Source: a bacterium (lineage in GTDB: Bacteria > CBDUZB01 > JAGLHV01). From it: DNA of 25,726 nucleotides. Position numbers and translations under genes: made by a program. The notes below the pieces were generated by a model. The model was not told the DNA's origin. It saw only the letters and a list, made by a program, of their open reading frames with translations, and searched no databases. Of the stretch, positions 16,482 through 25,352 are shown piece after piece. The DNA is taken from the NCBI GenBank assembly GCA_023143305.1, contig JAGLHV010000002.1, positions 1-25,726 on the forward strand. The letters are read 5' to 3'. The first letter of the stretch is position 1, and every line of letters begins with the position of its first letter.

Positions 16482-18224
16482 TTGTATAAGCGTTTACTTT
16501 CTTACGTTAAACCCTATAAACTTAGATTTGCCGAATCAATGGTGTGTATGATATTTGTAGCTGCTTTAACTGCTATTTCTATGTATATCCTTAAAGATGT
16601 AGTGGATAAAATTTTGATTGAAAAAAACACAAAAATGTTATTGTTGATTTGTGTAGTTGTTCCTTTAATTTATATGTTTAAAGGATTATTTGCTTATGGA
16701 CAGACTTATCTTATGGGTTATATAGGTCAGAAAGTAGTTTTAAATATTCGTAATCAGCTATATGAAAAATTACAAAGGCTTTCACTGGATTTTTATAATA
16801 AAAACTCTACAGGTGAAATAATGTCACGTTTAACTAACGATATATATGCCTTGCGTGAAGCAATAGTAAGGGTTCCTGCTTGTATTATCCGGGATGGATT
16901 TACTATTATATTTTTAACTATATTACTTTTTTATCTGCATTGGAAATTTGCTTTTATTGCTGTTTTTATTTTCCCGTTGACCAGTCTTCCTATTGTGAAA
17001 TTTGGCAGAAAATTACGCAGGGTTGGCCGACAGGGACAAAAAAAAATGGGGGATATTTATTCTATATTGCAGGAAACCGTTACCGGTGTAAAAATAGTAA
17101 AAGCATTTAATATGGAAAAACATGAAATTGAAAAATTTGCACAGGAAAATCGTAATTTTTTCAGTATAATAATGCGTTCAATGAGAGTAGAAGCATTAAC
17201 TTCTCCTGTAATGGAATTTTTAGGAGCATTGGGAGTTGCTTTTATTATTTGGTATGGCGGCAGGGATGTTATTCGTGGATTATGGACGGCAGGAGCTTTT
17301 TTTGCCTTCGTAGGAGCGGCATTTTCTGCTTATAATCCTATAAAAAGTTTTTCCAAAATGAACAATAAAATTCAACAGGCAATAGCTGCGGCCGAAAGAA
17401 TATTCCAGATTTTAGATGAAAAAATAACAGTGATAGAAAAAGAAAAAGCATATCCTTTAACCTCTTTTAAAAAAGAAATTATTTATAAGGATTTGTTCTT
17501 TGGTTATAATTCTTCCACCGAAGATGTTTTAAAAAATGTAAATTTTACCGTAAAAAAAGGAGAAATTGTAGCTTTTGTCGGTCCTTCGGGAGCAGGAAAA
17601 ACAAGTATAGTGAATTTATTACTTCGTTTTTACGATACTGACCGGGGAAATATTCTTATAGATGGAAATAATATAAAGGATTTTACGTTGAGTTCTTTAC
17701 GTAAAATAGTAGGAATAGTTACTCAGGAGACGATTCTATTTAATGATACTCTGAAAAATAATATTGCATATGGAAATATGAATGCTTCGGAGGAGGAAAT
17801 AATTCGCGCAGCTAAAACAGCGGAATCACATGACTTTATTACTCAGATGCCCGAAGGTTATGATACGGTTATCGGTGAAAGGGGGGTTGTGTTATCCGGG
17901 GGGCAGAAACAAAGAATTGCTATTGCCAGGGCTATTTTAAGGAATCCTTCTATTTTGATTTTAGATGAAGCTACTTCTTCTTTAGATACAGAGTCAGAAT
18001 TATTAGTTCAGGAAGCTCTGGAACATTTAATGGAGAAGAGGACGGTATTAGTAATTGCTCATCGTTTATCCACTATTAGAAAAGCGGATAAAATTATAGT
18101 AATAGATAAAGGTAAAATTGTTCAGGCAGGGAAGCATGAGGAACTTATCGGGCAAAGCGGGATATATAAAAAATTATATGAATTACAATTTATGTCTTCC
18201 GGTAGCGGAATACAAGAAGCCTGA
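16482..18224 (+). CDS. msbA: lipid A export ABC transporter MsbA
   Basis: MsbA is a homodimeric ABC flippase that moves core lipid A across the inner membrane. The 580 aa half-transporter has a six-helix membrane domain (about 1-310) and a nucleotide-binding domain. Walker A GPSGAGKT is at 367-374, the Q-loop Gln at 415, signature LSGGQ at 471-475, Walker B ILILDE at 491-496 and the H-loop His at 527, all intact. The start is TTG 16482, with AAGGATG upstream; the first residues MYKRLLSYVKPYKLRF fit the family. Directly after lpxB, lipid A is the most likely cargo, although related multidrug ABC exporters cannot be told apart by motifs alone. Confidence 0.9.
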   Translation: MYKRLLSYVKPYKLRFAESMVCMIFVAALTAISMYILKDVVDKILIEKNTKMLLLICVVVPLIYMFKGLFAYGQTYLMGYIGQKVVLNIRNQLYEKLQRLSLDFYNKNSTGEIMSRLTNDIYALREAIVRVPACIIRDGFTIIFLTILLFYLHWKFAFIAVFIFPLTSLPIVKFGRKLRRVGRQGQKKMGDIYSILQETVTGVKIVKAFNMEKHEIEKFAQENRNFFSIIMRSMRVEALTSPVMEFLGALGVAFIIWYGGRDVIRGLWTAGAFFAFVGAAFSAYNPIKSFSKMNNKIQQAIAAAERIFQILDEKITVIEKEKAYPLTSFKKEIIYKDLFFGYNSSTEDVLKNVNFTVKKGEIVAFVGPSGAGKTSIVNLLLRFYDTDRGNILIDGNNIKDFTLSSLRKIVGIVTQETILFNDTLKNNIAYGNMNASEEEIIRAAKTAESHDFITQMPEGYDTVIGERGVVLSGGQKQRIAIARAILRNPSILILDEATSSLDTESELLVQEALEHLMEKRTVLVIAHRLSTIRKADKIIVIDKGKIVQAGKHEELIGQSGIYKKLYELQFMSSGSGIQEA

Positions 18225-18282
18225 TTTATCTTTAAAAGATAGTAGGTAAATTTGTCGTTAAAAAATAACAGGAAGATAAAAA

Positions 18283-19050
18283 ATGTTTAAATGGTTAGAA
18301 GATATAAAGGTTGTTTTCATTAAGGATCCGGCAGCTAAAGGATACTTAGAGGTTCTTTTATGTTATCCGGGGTTGCATGCTTTATGGTTACATCGGATAG
18401 CACATTTATTTTTCAAGTTAAAGATAACCTGTTTAGCTCGTTGTATTTCTCATTTCAGTCGGTTTATTACCGGAATTGAAATTCACCCCGGAGCAGAAAT
18501 CGGCAGAAGATTTTTTATTGATCACGGGATGGGTGTTGTTATAGGAGAGACTACCCGGATAGAAGATGGGTGTTTGCTTTATCAGGGGGTGGTTTTAGGA
18601 GGAACCTCTTTAGAAAAAGGAAAAAGGCATCCAACCCTTAAGGAAAATGTTGTCGTAGGTGCCGGGGCAATTCTTTTGGGTCCGATAACCGTGGGGAAAG
18701 GGGCAAAAATCGGCGCTGGTTCGGTAGTTATCAGAGATGTTCCTGCTCAGTCGACAGTAATTGGTGTACCGGGAAGAGTGGTAGAACGGGAGGAAAAATT
18801 TAAAATGGATTTAGAGCATGGAAAATTGCCCGATCCGGTCGCAGATGCGGTTAAATTAATTCTGGCTGAATTAAATAAAATGGAAAAAAGATTGGAGAAA
18901 ATAGAAACAATGGAAGGAATTACCTGCAAAATAGATGAATATTTAAAGATGAGGGAAAAGGAGATAGAAAAAGAATTTATTAGTGATGATTTGTGTAAAA
19001 AAATATCTAAAGAAAAAAAAAACAAGAAAAATAAATATTTAGCTGATTAA
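18283..19050 (+). CDS. cysE: serine O-acetyltransferase (CysE/EpsC type)
   Basis: The enzyme acetylates L-serine to O-acetylserine, the carbon skeleton for cysteine. The 255 aa protein has the helical N-terminal part with [14 protein letters not shown] (28-41). The hexapeptide helix carries [12 protein letters not shown] (79-90) with catalytic Asp/His D80-H81, and GKRHPTL (113-119) with H116. [11 protein letters not shown] is the short-form variant common outside enterobacteria. After the core (about 1-168) lies a charged, probably helical tail of about 85 residues rich in Lys and Glu. AGGAAG precedes the ATG. It follows msbA by 58 bases. No cysteine synthase gene is nearby, so its place in a lipid A operon is unexplained. 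Acetylation of another substrate cannot be excluded. Confidence 0.88.
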   Translation: MFKWLEDIKVVFIKDPAAKGYLEVLLCYPGLHALWLHRIAHLFFKLKITCLARCISHFSRFITGIEIHPGAEIGRRFFIDHGMGVVIGETTRIEDGCLLYQGVVLGGTSLEKGKRHPTLKENVVVGAGAILLGPITVGKGAKIGAGSVVIRDVPAQSTVIGVPGRVVEREEKFKMDLEHGKLPDPVADAVKLILAELNKMEKRLEKIETMEGITCKIDEYLKMREKEIEKEFISDDLCKKISKEKKNKKNKYLAD

Positions 19051-19094
19051 AATTTATTAATTTGGCGATAAGTAAAATTATATTAGGGGGATAA

Positions 19095-20141
19095 ATGAGA
19101 AAAAAAATTTTAATTAATTTTTGTTTGCTGGTTTTTTTAAGTCAAAGTTATAGTATGGTTGTTTTTGCTAAAGAAAAGCCCCCTACCCAATATTATGCTT
19201 ATGATGGGATGGATATCGGGGCACGGCCGATTGCACTGGGAGGAGCTTTTGTTGCTGTTTCTGATACGGCAGATGCTCCTTTTTGGAATCCGGCCGGTTT
19301 ATATAATTTAAAAAGTAATTCTCTTTCTTTTATGCTTAATTTTAGTTATCAGAGCAGTCTCTTATGGGAGGAGGTTATAGCCAATGAACCATTGAGAGGC
19401 AAGAGATTTTCTCATTTAGTTTTTGCCAGTCCTCAGGGAGCAATTAGTTGGAGGGAATTATCTAATTATACGGAATATAATTATTTCCAGGAAGTTATTG
19501 ATGGTGACCGGCATGAAACATGGAAGGATATAGAAGTAAAGATAAGTCAGTATATGTTTTCTGTTTGCAAGTCTTATAGTGCATCTTTAATTGGCGGGAT
19601 AAATATGAGTTATCTTAGTGGACGAATGGCAGTATCTGAGAAAAACAAAGTAAATGATTTATGGGGTGAAGCGGAACAGAATATTTCCGACGGAAGTGGA
19701 CTTAGTTTTGATTGGGGATTTATTTATGTCATACGGAAATTTTTTCATGGAGGAATAATGTTTCAAAACTTCCCTGGTTATATGTTTTGGGATGATTATA
19801 AAACAGAACAACTTCCTTTGGTGGTAAGAATGGGTTTTGCTATGAAAATGACTGATTTATTAACTTTTTCCTGGGATTATGAGGATAGAATGTATGAAAA
19901 GACAAGTGACAAAAAGATTTATCATGTAGGACTGGAACAAATAATTATGGATACCGTTTTTTTACGAGGGGGAATGAACGGCGAGAATCTTAATCAGGCA
20001 AGACAAATAACTTATACTGCAGGAATAGGTTTTAAGAAAGAAGAATATGTAGTAGATTTAGCTATGAAGAGATACCATTTATCGGTAACTTCCGATGAGG
20101 TAATAAATAATTTCCTTTGTTCTTTAAGCGTACCCTTTTAA
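19095..20141 (+). CDS. PorV/UPF0164-type outer-membrane beta-barrel protein
   Basis: This 348 aa protein has a signal peptide with likely cleavage after VVFA (residue 25). The N-terminal hallmark GARPIALGGAFVAVSD is at 42-57 and NPAGL at 65-69, as in the PorV/PorQ/UPF0164 group of the FadL superfamily. Alternating aromatic-rich beta strands follow, and it ends in Phe, typical of barrels. PorV proteins shuttle cargo of the type 9 secretion system in Bacteroidota, but relatives occur widely without T9SS, and none of its other genes are here. The specific role is therefore unknown; transport of a hydrophobic molecule is possible. GGGGG lies about 8 bases before the ATG. Its stop codon overlaps that of rpmB on the opposite strand. 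Confidence 0.8.
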   Translation: MRKKILINFCLLVFLSQSYSMVVFAKEKPPTQYYAYDGMDIGARPIALGGAFVAVSDTADAPFWNPAGLYNLKSNSLSFMLNFSYQSSLLWEEVIANEPLRGKRFSHLVFASPQGAISWRELSNYTEYNYFQEVIDGDRHETWKDIEVKISQYMFSVCKSYSASLIGGINMSYLSGRMAVSEKNKVNDLWGEAEQNISDGSGLSFDWGFIYVIRKFFHGGIMFQNFPGYMFWDDYKTEQLPLVVRMGFAMKMTDLLTFSWDYEDRMYEKTSDKKIYHVGLEQIIMDTVFLRGGMNGENLNQARQITYTAGIGFKKEEYVVDLAMKRYHLSVTSDEVINNFLCSLSVPF

Positions 20142-20329
20142 CCGGCTTTGGTTATTTTTCCGGCCTGGATACACTGGGTGCAGACATAAACTTTTTGTTT
20201 TCTACCGGAAACTAATATATTGATTTTTTGTAAGTTTGGTTTGAATTTTCGTTTAGTGTGCCTTTTTGAATGGCTGATTGCGTTTCCGCTCATTGATTTT
20301 TTGTGACAAATTGTACATTGAAAAGACAT
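20138..20329 (-). CDS. rpmB: 50S ribosomal protein L28, zinc-binding form
   Basis: The 63 aa protein begins MSFQCTICHK and carries the L28 central block ISHSKRHTKRKFKPNLQ (19-35). C5, C8, C50 and C53 form two C-x2-C knuckles, the zinc-bearing C+ variant. The paired form in other genomes lacks these Cys and is induced by zinc starvation. AGGAG lies about 6 bases upstream of the ATG, and a good promoter precedes it. It is the only - strand gene in the window and converges on the PorV-like gene with a 4-base overlap. Confidence 0.95.
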   Translation of the reverse strand: MSFQCTICHKKSMSGNAISHSKRHTKRKFKPNLQKINILVSGRKQKVYVCTQCIQAGKITKAG

Positions 20330-20362
20330 TTTTTTCTCCTTTAGATAATATAAATGTGATGA

Positions 20363-20391
20363 AATATAGCATATTGACAGAAAAAATGCAA
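20363..20391 (-). promoter_or_regulatory. extended -10 promoter for rpmB
   Basis: Read on the - strand, TTGCAT (20391-20386) is followed after exactly 17 bases by TATATT (20368-20363), with TGC directly before it, an extended -10. The start would be near 20356, about 27 bases before the rpmB start codon. It lies in the spacer divergent from proC. Confidence 0.6.
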
Positions 20392-20498
20392 GAAAAAACT
20401 TAAGAACAGTACTTTGTTGAATAAAAATTTCAATTTTTGTAAATCATGTAGAATCAGGTAACCAATAGAATAAAAACAAATAGGAAAGGTTTTAGAAA

Positions 20499-21338
20499 AT
20501 GAAAGCAAAAGCAGAAACAAGTATTTTTGATAATAAGAAGATTGTTTTTATTGGCGCAGGGAATATGGCGGAAGCGTTAATTAAAGGTATCCTAAAGGCT
20601 AAATTAATGAATAAACAGCAGATTATAGCCACGGATATAAAAAAAGAAAGACTGGAATATATTAAAAAAGAGACAGGAATAAATACCTTTTTAAATAACC
20701 GGGATGCTGTGGAAAAGGTGGATTTTATTGTTCTTTCGATTAAACCACAGATGTTAGAGGAAGTTTTAAACGAAATAGGCAAGCAATTATTACCGCATCA
20801 ATTGGTTATTTCTATTGTTGCCGGGGCTACTACTGTTTATATTGAAAAACAAATAAATGACCAAGTTCCTTTAATTAGAGTGATGCCTAATATCGCAGTT
20901 TTAGTCAGACAGGGAATGTCTGCTTTTTGCTCGGGTAAATATTCCCGGATAAATCACGAAAAAATAACAGAAGAAATTTTCGGATGTGTTGGAAAAGTAC
21001 TAAAATGCCAGGAAAAAGAGATGGATGCGGTAACGGCTTTATCCGGAAGCGGACCTGCTTACCTTTTTTATTTATTGGAGATTTTAATTAGAGCAGGAAA
21101 AGAAATGAAATTGCCGGAAGAAATGTCGCAAATTCTATCAGAGCAAACTATTTTAGGGGCGATAAACATGGTAAATGAAACTAAAATATCTCCGGACCAA
21201 TTGCGGGAACGGGTAACTTCTCCGGGTGGTACTACTCAGCAGGCTTTAGACTATTTGGAAGAAAAATATTTTGCGGGTATTTTAGTAGAAGCAATAAAAA
21301 AAGCAAAAAAGAGAGCGGAGGAGCTCTCTATAAAATAA
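20499..21338 (+). CDS. proC: pyrroline-5-carboxylate reductase
   Basis: ProC reduces 1-pyrroline-5-carboxylate to L-proline with NAD(P)H. The 279 aa protein has the Rossmann motif IGAGNMAEAL (18-27), the substrate-site LSGSGPAY (181-188) and the family signature VTSPGGTT (239-246). Length is normal. AGGAAAGG precedes the ATG. It is divergent from rpmB and is followed after 18 bases by a YggT-like gene, a pairing common in bacteria. Confidence 0.95.
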   Translation: MKAKAETSIFDNKKIVFIGAGNMAEALIKGILKAKLMNKQQIIATDIKKERLEYIKKETGINTFLNNRDAVEKVDFIVLSIKPQMLEEVLNEIGKQLLPHQLVISIVAGATTVYIEKQINDQVPLIRVMPNIAVLVRQGMSAFCSGKYSRINHEKITEEIFGCVGKVLKCQEKEMDAVTALSGSGPAYLFYLLEILIRAGKEMKLPEEMSQILSEQTILGAINMVNETKISPDQLRERVTSPGGTTQQALDYLEEKYFAGILVEAIKKAKKRAEELSIK

Positions 21339-21356
21339 ATAAAGGGGGAAGGGGAA

Positions 21357-21626
21357 ATGGATTTTTTATTAAGATTTGTTGGATATTTGGTTAACAGTGT
21401 GATAGTTCTTTTTACGGCGGTTTTATTAATTAAAATATTTGTTCATGTAAAAAAGAAAGAAATTGGAACAATACCCATGGGAACGGCCATTAAAGAATTA
21501 ACTGATTTTATTTTAAAAAAGGCCAGGCTTTTTTTACCTATTAAAGGAGAAGTTACTTTATCCGTGACTACTGTTTTTGTTTTAATAGGTTTATTTTGTT
21601 TGGTGAAAAGATGGATGATTGGATAA
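21357..21626 (+). CDS. small YggT-like inner-membrane protein
   Basis: The 89 aa product has two predicted membrane helices (about 4-28 and 67-85). Between them lies ELTDFILKKARLFLPIKGEV (46-65), which resembles the YggT motif in which a conserved turn with a Leu/Pro-rich segment precedes the second helix. YggT proteins are small membrane proteins often found beside proC; they are linked to osmotic tolerance and cell division, with no settled biochemical role. This one has a single YggT unit rather than the two found in enterobacteria. GGGGGAAGGGG precedes the ATG. The family call rests on weak similarity plus context. Confidence 0.6.
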   Translation: MDFLLRFVGYLVNSVIVLFTAVLLIKIFVHVKKKEIGTIPMGTAIKELTDFILKKARLFLPIKGEVTLSVTTVFVLIGLFCLVKRWMIG

Positions 21627-21780
21627 AAAGCTGTATTTATAATTGTGAATGAATGGGAATGTGGTTTTTTATTGCTTTCCCTTTTAGATAATATAAAAAG
21701 AAAGTGTTGGCTATTTTTGAGGATAACACAGTTATAAAAGATAAATAAAATTTATTGGATAATTTTAAACCGGAGGAAAG

Positions 21781-24594
21781 ATGGAATACAATAAGACATT
21801 GAATTTGCCTAAGACTAAATTCCCGATGAAAGCTAATTTACCTCAAAAGGAGATACAAATACAAAAAGTATGGAGTGAACTTAAATTATATGATTTAATT
21901 CAAAAAAAGAATATGAATAAAAAGAAATTCATTCTCCATGACGGTCCTCCTTATGCTAACGGGAATATTCATATGGGACATGCTTTAAATAAAATACTGA
22001 AAGATATTATTGTTAAGTATAAATCTATGTCTGATTTTAGTGTTCCTTTTGTTCCGGGATGGGATTGTCATGGTTTACCTATTGAATTTCAGTTGTTTAA
22101 AAAATTAGGCATAAATAAAAATGAAATAGAAAGAGTGAAGTTTCGCCGAAAAGCAGCTCAATATGCTCTAAAGTTTGTTAAAGTTCAAAAAGAAGAATTT
22201 AAGAGATTAGGAATATTTGCTGATTGGGAAAATCCTTATTTAACTATTAATCCTAACTATGAAGCTAAAACGATAAAAGTTTTTAAAGAATTAGTAAAAA
22301 AAGGATATATTTACAGGGGGGTAAAACCTGTTTACTGGTGTATTAGTTGTGAAACTGCTTTAGCTGAGGCAGAAGTAGAATACATGGATCATTCCTCTCC
22401 TTCTATTTATGTAAAATTTGATTTAAAAGAAGAAAGTATTTCTTTGCTGGGTAAAGAAAAATTTACTTCTTTACCCTCGGTTTTAGTCTGGACAACTACT
22501 CCCTGGACTTTACCGGCTAATCAGGCATTATGTTTTCATCCTGAATTTGATTATGCTTTAACTTATTGTAAGTTTTCTTCCGATAAAGAAGAACTGTTAA
22601 TTATCGCTAAGGATTTATTACCCGCGCTTAAGGACAAGATAGGAATTGAAGAATATAAGGTTGTAAAGATTTTAAAAGGAAGAGAACTGAGTGGAATAAA
22701 ATGTAAACATCCTTTTTTAGAAAAGATATCCGTAGGAATATTGGGTGATTTTGTAAGTATAGAGGAGGGAACGGGTGTTGTTCATATAGCTCCCGGACAC
22801 GGCCAGGAAGATTATGCGGCAGGCTTAAGATATAATTTACCGATTTATTCCCCGGTGGATGAAAAAGGAAGATTTACTAAAGAAGTAGAGTTATTTTCAG
22901 GGCAGAATGTATGGGATTGTAATTCTAAAATCATTGAAAAAATTAAAGAATCAGGAAATCTTCTTTATACCCGGGAGATTGAGCATTCTTATCCTCATTG
23001 CTGGCGTTGTAAGAAACCGGTTATTTTCCGTTCTACCGACCAATGGTTTATGAAGATAGATAAAAATGATTTACGCTCTGTTGCCGTTGCAGAAAGCACA
23101 AAAGTAAACTGGATCCCTTCCGCAGGGGAAAAGAGAATAAAAGCAATGGTGGAAAACCGTCCTGACTGGTGTCTTTCCCGGCAGCGTTATTGGGGGATTC
23201 CTTTACCTATTTTTTATTGCCGGGAGTGTAATGAGCCCTTATTAAATGAAGAAGCAATAGAGGCAGTAGGGGAATTATTTAGTAAAGAAGGGTCCGACAG
23301 CTGGTTTATCCGGAAACCGGAAGAAATTTTATCTTCAGATATTCGTTGTTTAAAATGTGGAAAAGGGGTATTTAAAAAAGAAGAAGATATATTAGATGTA
23401 TGGTTTGATTCTGCAGTAAGTAGTGAAGCGGTATTGAAGATGAGGGATTTTCTTTCCTGGCCTGCTGATTTATACCTGGAAGGGTCAGACCAGCACAGAG
23501 GATGGTTTCAGGTTTCTTTGCTTATTTCCTGTGCTTTAAATGGAAAAGCACCTTTTGGTTCTGTTTTAACTCACGGATTTATAGTAGACGGAGAAGGGAA
23601 GAAAATGAGTAAATCTTTAGGAAATGTTATTGCCCCTCAGGAAATAATTAAGGATTATGGAGCGGATATCCTGAGGCTTTGGGTTTCTTCGGAAAATTAT
23701 GCAGAAGATATACGTCTTTCCGGAGAAATCATTAATCAATCGATAGATACATATCGCCGCATACGTAATACTATACGTTATTTGTTGTCCAATCTTAACG
23801 ATTTTAATTTTGAACAGAAAGTTTCTTATGAGCAATTAGAAGAGATAGATAAATGGGCATTGCACAAATTACAAAAACTGATTGAAGAAGTGATTTATGG
23901 ATATAATAATTATCAATTTCATCGGGTCTATAAATTAATTCATAATTTTTGTGCCGTGCAGCTTTCTTGGTTTTATTTGGATGTTTTAAAAGACAGGTTA
24001 TATACTTTTCAGGTAGATTCTAAGCAAAGAAGATCTGCACAAACGGTAATGTCTGAAATTTTGTTGAGTATAGTGAAATTGTTGGCTCCGATACTTTCTC
24101 ATACTTGTGAAGAAGTCTGGCAATTTTTATCCAAAAAAGAAAAGAGTGTTTTTCTTTCAGATTTTCCCCGGGAAAACAACTTGTGGAAAAATGATGATTT
24201 AGATGAAAAATGGGCAAAAATATTGAAGGTTAAAAGTATTGTGACCAGGGCACTGGAAAAAGCACGTACCGGAAAAATAATCGGTAATTCTTTAGAAGCC
24301 AAAATAGAAATCTATACTACTGCTGCGGATTGGTATCAATTTTTACAGGAAAATAAAAATATCTGGGCAACAGTTTTTATTGTTTCTCAGGTAGATTTTT
24401 TTGATAGTGAGGGTCCGTCTGATGCCTATAAGGATGAGGATTTGCCGCTTTTAAAAATAAAAGTTTCCTTTGCTGTAGGAGAGAAATGTGTGCGTTGCTG
24501 GAATTATAGCGAAAGGGTGGGGGAAGACAGTGAACATTCCCAGTTGTGTCATCGATGTGTAACAGTGGTGAAAAATATGCTCTGCAATGCATAA
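21781..24594 (+). CDS. ileS: isoleucyl-tRNA synthetase
   Basis: IleS charges tRNA-Ile. The 937 aa class I enzyme starts MEYNKTLNLPKTKFPMKANLPQ, the usual bacterial opening. The HIGH motif appears as HMGH (64-67) and KMSKS is at 608-612. The CP1 editing domain between them shows WTTTPWTLPANQ and APGHGQEDY, the site that clears Val-tRNA. The C-terminal zinc knuckle has C903, C906, C923 and C926 (CVRC and CHRC). GGAGG ends 4 bases before the ATG. I looked for a T-box leader in the 154-base gap upstream and saw none. A strong terminator follows, and lspA lies downstream as in many bacteria. Confidence 0.97.
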   Translation: MEYNKTLNLPKTKFPMKANLPQKEIQIQKVWSELKLYDLIQKKNMNKKKFILHDGPPYANGNIHMGHALNKILKDIIVKYKSMSDFSVPFVPGWDCHGLPIEFQLFKKLGINKNEIERVKFRRKAAQYALKFVKVQKEEFKRLGIFADWENPYLTINPNYEAKTIKVFKELVKKGYIYRGVKPVYWCISCETALAEAEVEYMDHSSPSIYVKFDLKEESISLLGKEKFTSLPSVLVWTTTPWTLPANQALCFHPEFDYALTYCKFSSDKEELLIIAKDLLPALKDKIGIEEYKVVKILKGRELSGIKCKHPFLEKISVGILGDFVSIEEGTGVVHIAPGHGQEDYAAGLRYNLPIYSPVDEKGRFTKEVELFSGQNVWDCNSKIIEKIKESGNLLYTREIEHSYPHCWRCKKPVIFRSTDQWFMKIDKNDLRSVAVAESTKVNWIPSAGEKRIKAMVENRPDWCLSRQRYWGIPLPIFYCRECNEPLLNEEAIEAVGELFSKEGSDSWFIRKPEEILSSDIRCLKCGKGVFKKEEDILDVWFDSAVSSEAVLKMRDFLSWPADLYLEGSDQHRGWFQVSLLISCALNGKAPFGSVLTHGFIVDGEGKKMSKSLGNVIAPQEIIKDYGADILRLWVSSENYAEDIRLSGEIINQSIDTYRRIRNTIRYLLSNLNDFNFEQKVSYEQLEEIDKWALHKLQKLIEEVIYGYNNYQFHRVYKLIHNFCAVQLSWFYLDVLKDRLYTFQVDSKQRRSAQTVMSEILLSIVKLLAPILSHTCEEVWQFLSKKEKSVFLSDFPRENNLWKNDDLDEKWAKILKVKSIVTRALEKARTGKIIGNSLEAKIEIYTTAADWYQFLQENKNIWATVFIVSQVDFFDSEGPSDAYKDEDLPLLKIKVSFAVGEKCVRCWNYSERVGEDSEHSQLCHRCVTVVKNMLCNA

Positions 24595-24668
24595 GGGTGT
24601 TTATTAAAGCTAAAATGTGTTTTTCTCTAAACGCATAATTTTACCCTTCGGGCACACAAAAACAGGTT

Positions 24669-24711
24669 AAAAATGAGCAACTCGCTTTGTTCAAACAGGC
24701 TCATTTTTTTT
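24669..24711 (+). terminator. intrinsic terminator after ileS
   Basis: AAAAATGAGC (24669-24678) and GCTCATTTTT (24699-24708) are perfectly complementary over 10 bp around a 20-base loop, and the T-run reaches 24711. A small inner TTTG/CAAA stem can form in the loop. Because the outer arm pairs A with T, it may also work on the other strand. It would end ileS transcription about 75-115 bases after the stop. Confidence 0.8.
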
Positions 24712-24891
24712 GCGCATGTTTTTGTTAAAATTTGCTAAGTCGTTCAAAACACATTTTACCTTTAATTTTAAAGGATATAAAAAAGTGTCAACTATTTTAG
24801 TATAAGACATTTTTAATTCATAATGTGGGCTATGGGCTGTTTATGTATTTATGTTTACAATGAAAAATATAGAGGGGATAGTATATTAATC

Positions 24892-25338
24892 ATGTTTTAT
24901 CTGGTCGCCTTAGCTGTGTTATTTTTGGATATGGCCACTAAATTATTGGTGGTTAATAAGATGGATATGGGGCAATCCATACCCATAATAAAAAATGTTT
25001 TTCATTTCACCTATATTGTAAATAGAGGAGCTGCTTTTGGTATTTTTCCGCAAGGAAATTTTATTTTTATTCTAATTTCTTTTGTAGGAATAATAATGGT
25101 TGTTGGGCTATACAAAAAATTAAATAAAGAAGAATTTTTTTTAAGGTTACCCCTGGGTTTTATTTTAGGAGGTATTTTAGGTAATCTTTTTGACCGTATA
25201 TTCAGAGGGGAAGTAGTTGATTTTTTTGATTTCCGCATCTGGCCTATTTTTAATTTTGCTGATACTTTTATTTGTATAGGAATTTCTATCATTTTTTTAT
25301 TTACAATTTTAGGAAAAAAATTTAAACCGGTTTTTTAG
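24892..25338 (+). CDS. lspA: lipoprotein signal peptidase (signal peptidase II)
   Basis: LspA cleaves the signal peptide of diacylated prolipoproteins in the inner membrane. From the ATG at 24892 the protein is 148 aa with four membrane helices. Conserved sites are LDMATK (12-17), NRGAAF (44-49), GNLFDR (97-102), catalytic D110 in VVDF and catalytic D124 in NFADTF. An in-frame ATG at 24823 would add 23 residues with no family resemblance, and the hydrophobic first helix starts right after M24. AGAGGGG lies about 14 bases before the chosen ATG, rather far, so the start is probable but not certain. lgt follows after 14 bases. Confidence 0.93.
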   Translation: MFYLVALAVLFLDMATKLLVVNKMDMGQSIPIIKNVFHFTYIVNRGAAFGIFPQGNFIFILISFVGIIMVVGLYKKLNKEEFFLRLPLGFILGGILGNLFDRIFRGEVVDFFDFRIWPIFNFADTFICIGISIIFLFTILGKKFKPVF

Positions 25339-25352
25339 TTTAAGGAGCAAAA

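Noticed and set aside
18227..18241. 15-base palindrome TATCTTTAAAAGATA after msbA
   Set aside because: It is AT-only apart from one pair, has no useful loop or T-run, and is expected by chance in this composition.
20374..20379. Perfect TTGACA on the + strand as a proC -35 box
   Set aside because: No -10-like hexamer lies 16-18 bases downstream; the sequence falls within the rpmB promoter spacer.
21627..21780. T-box leader upstream of ileS
   Set aside because: No T-box core motif, specifier stem or antiterminator pair is visible; the gap is AT-rich with only a weak GGGAA/TTCCC pairing.
24823..24891. 23-residue N-terminal extension of lspA
   Set aside because: It has no LspA similarity and the first membrane helix begins at the later ATG.
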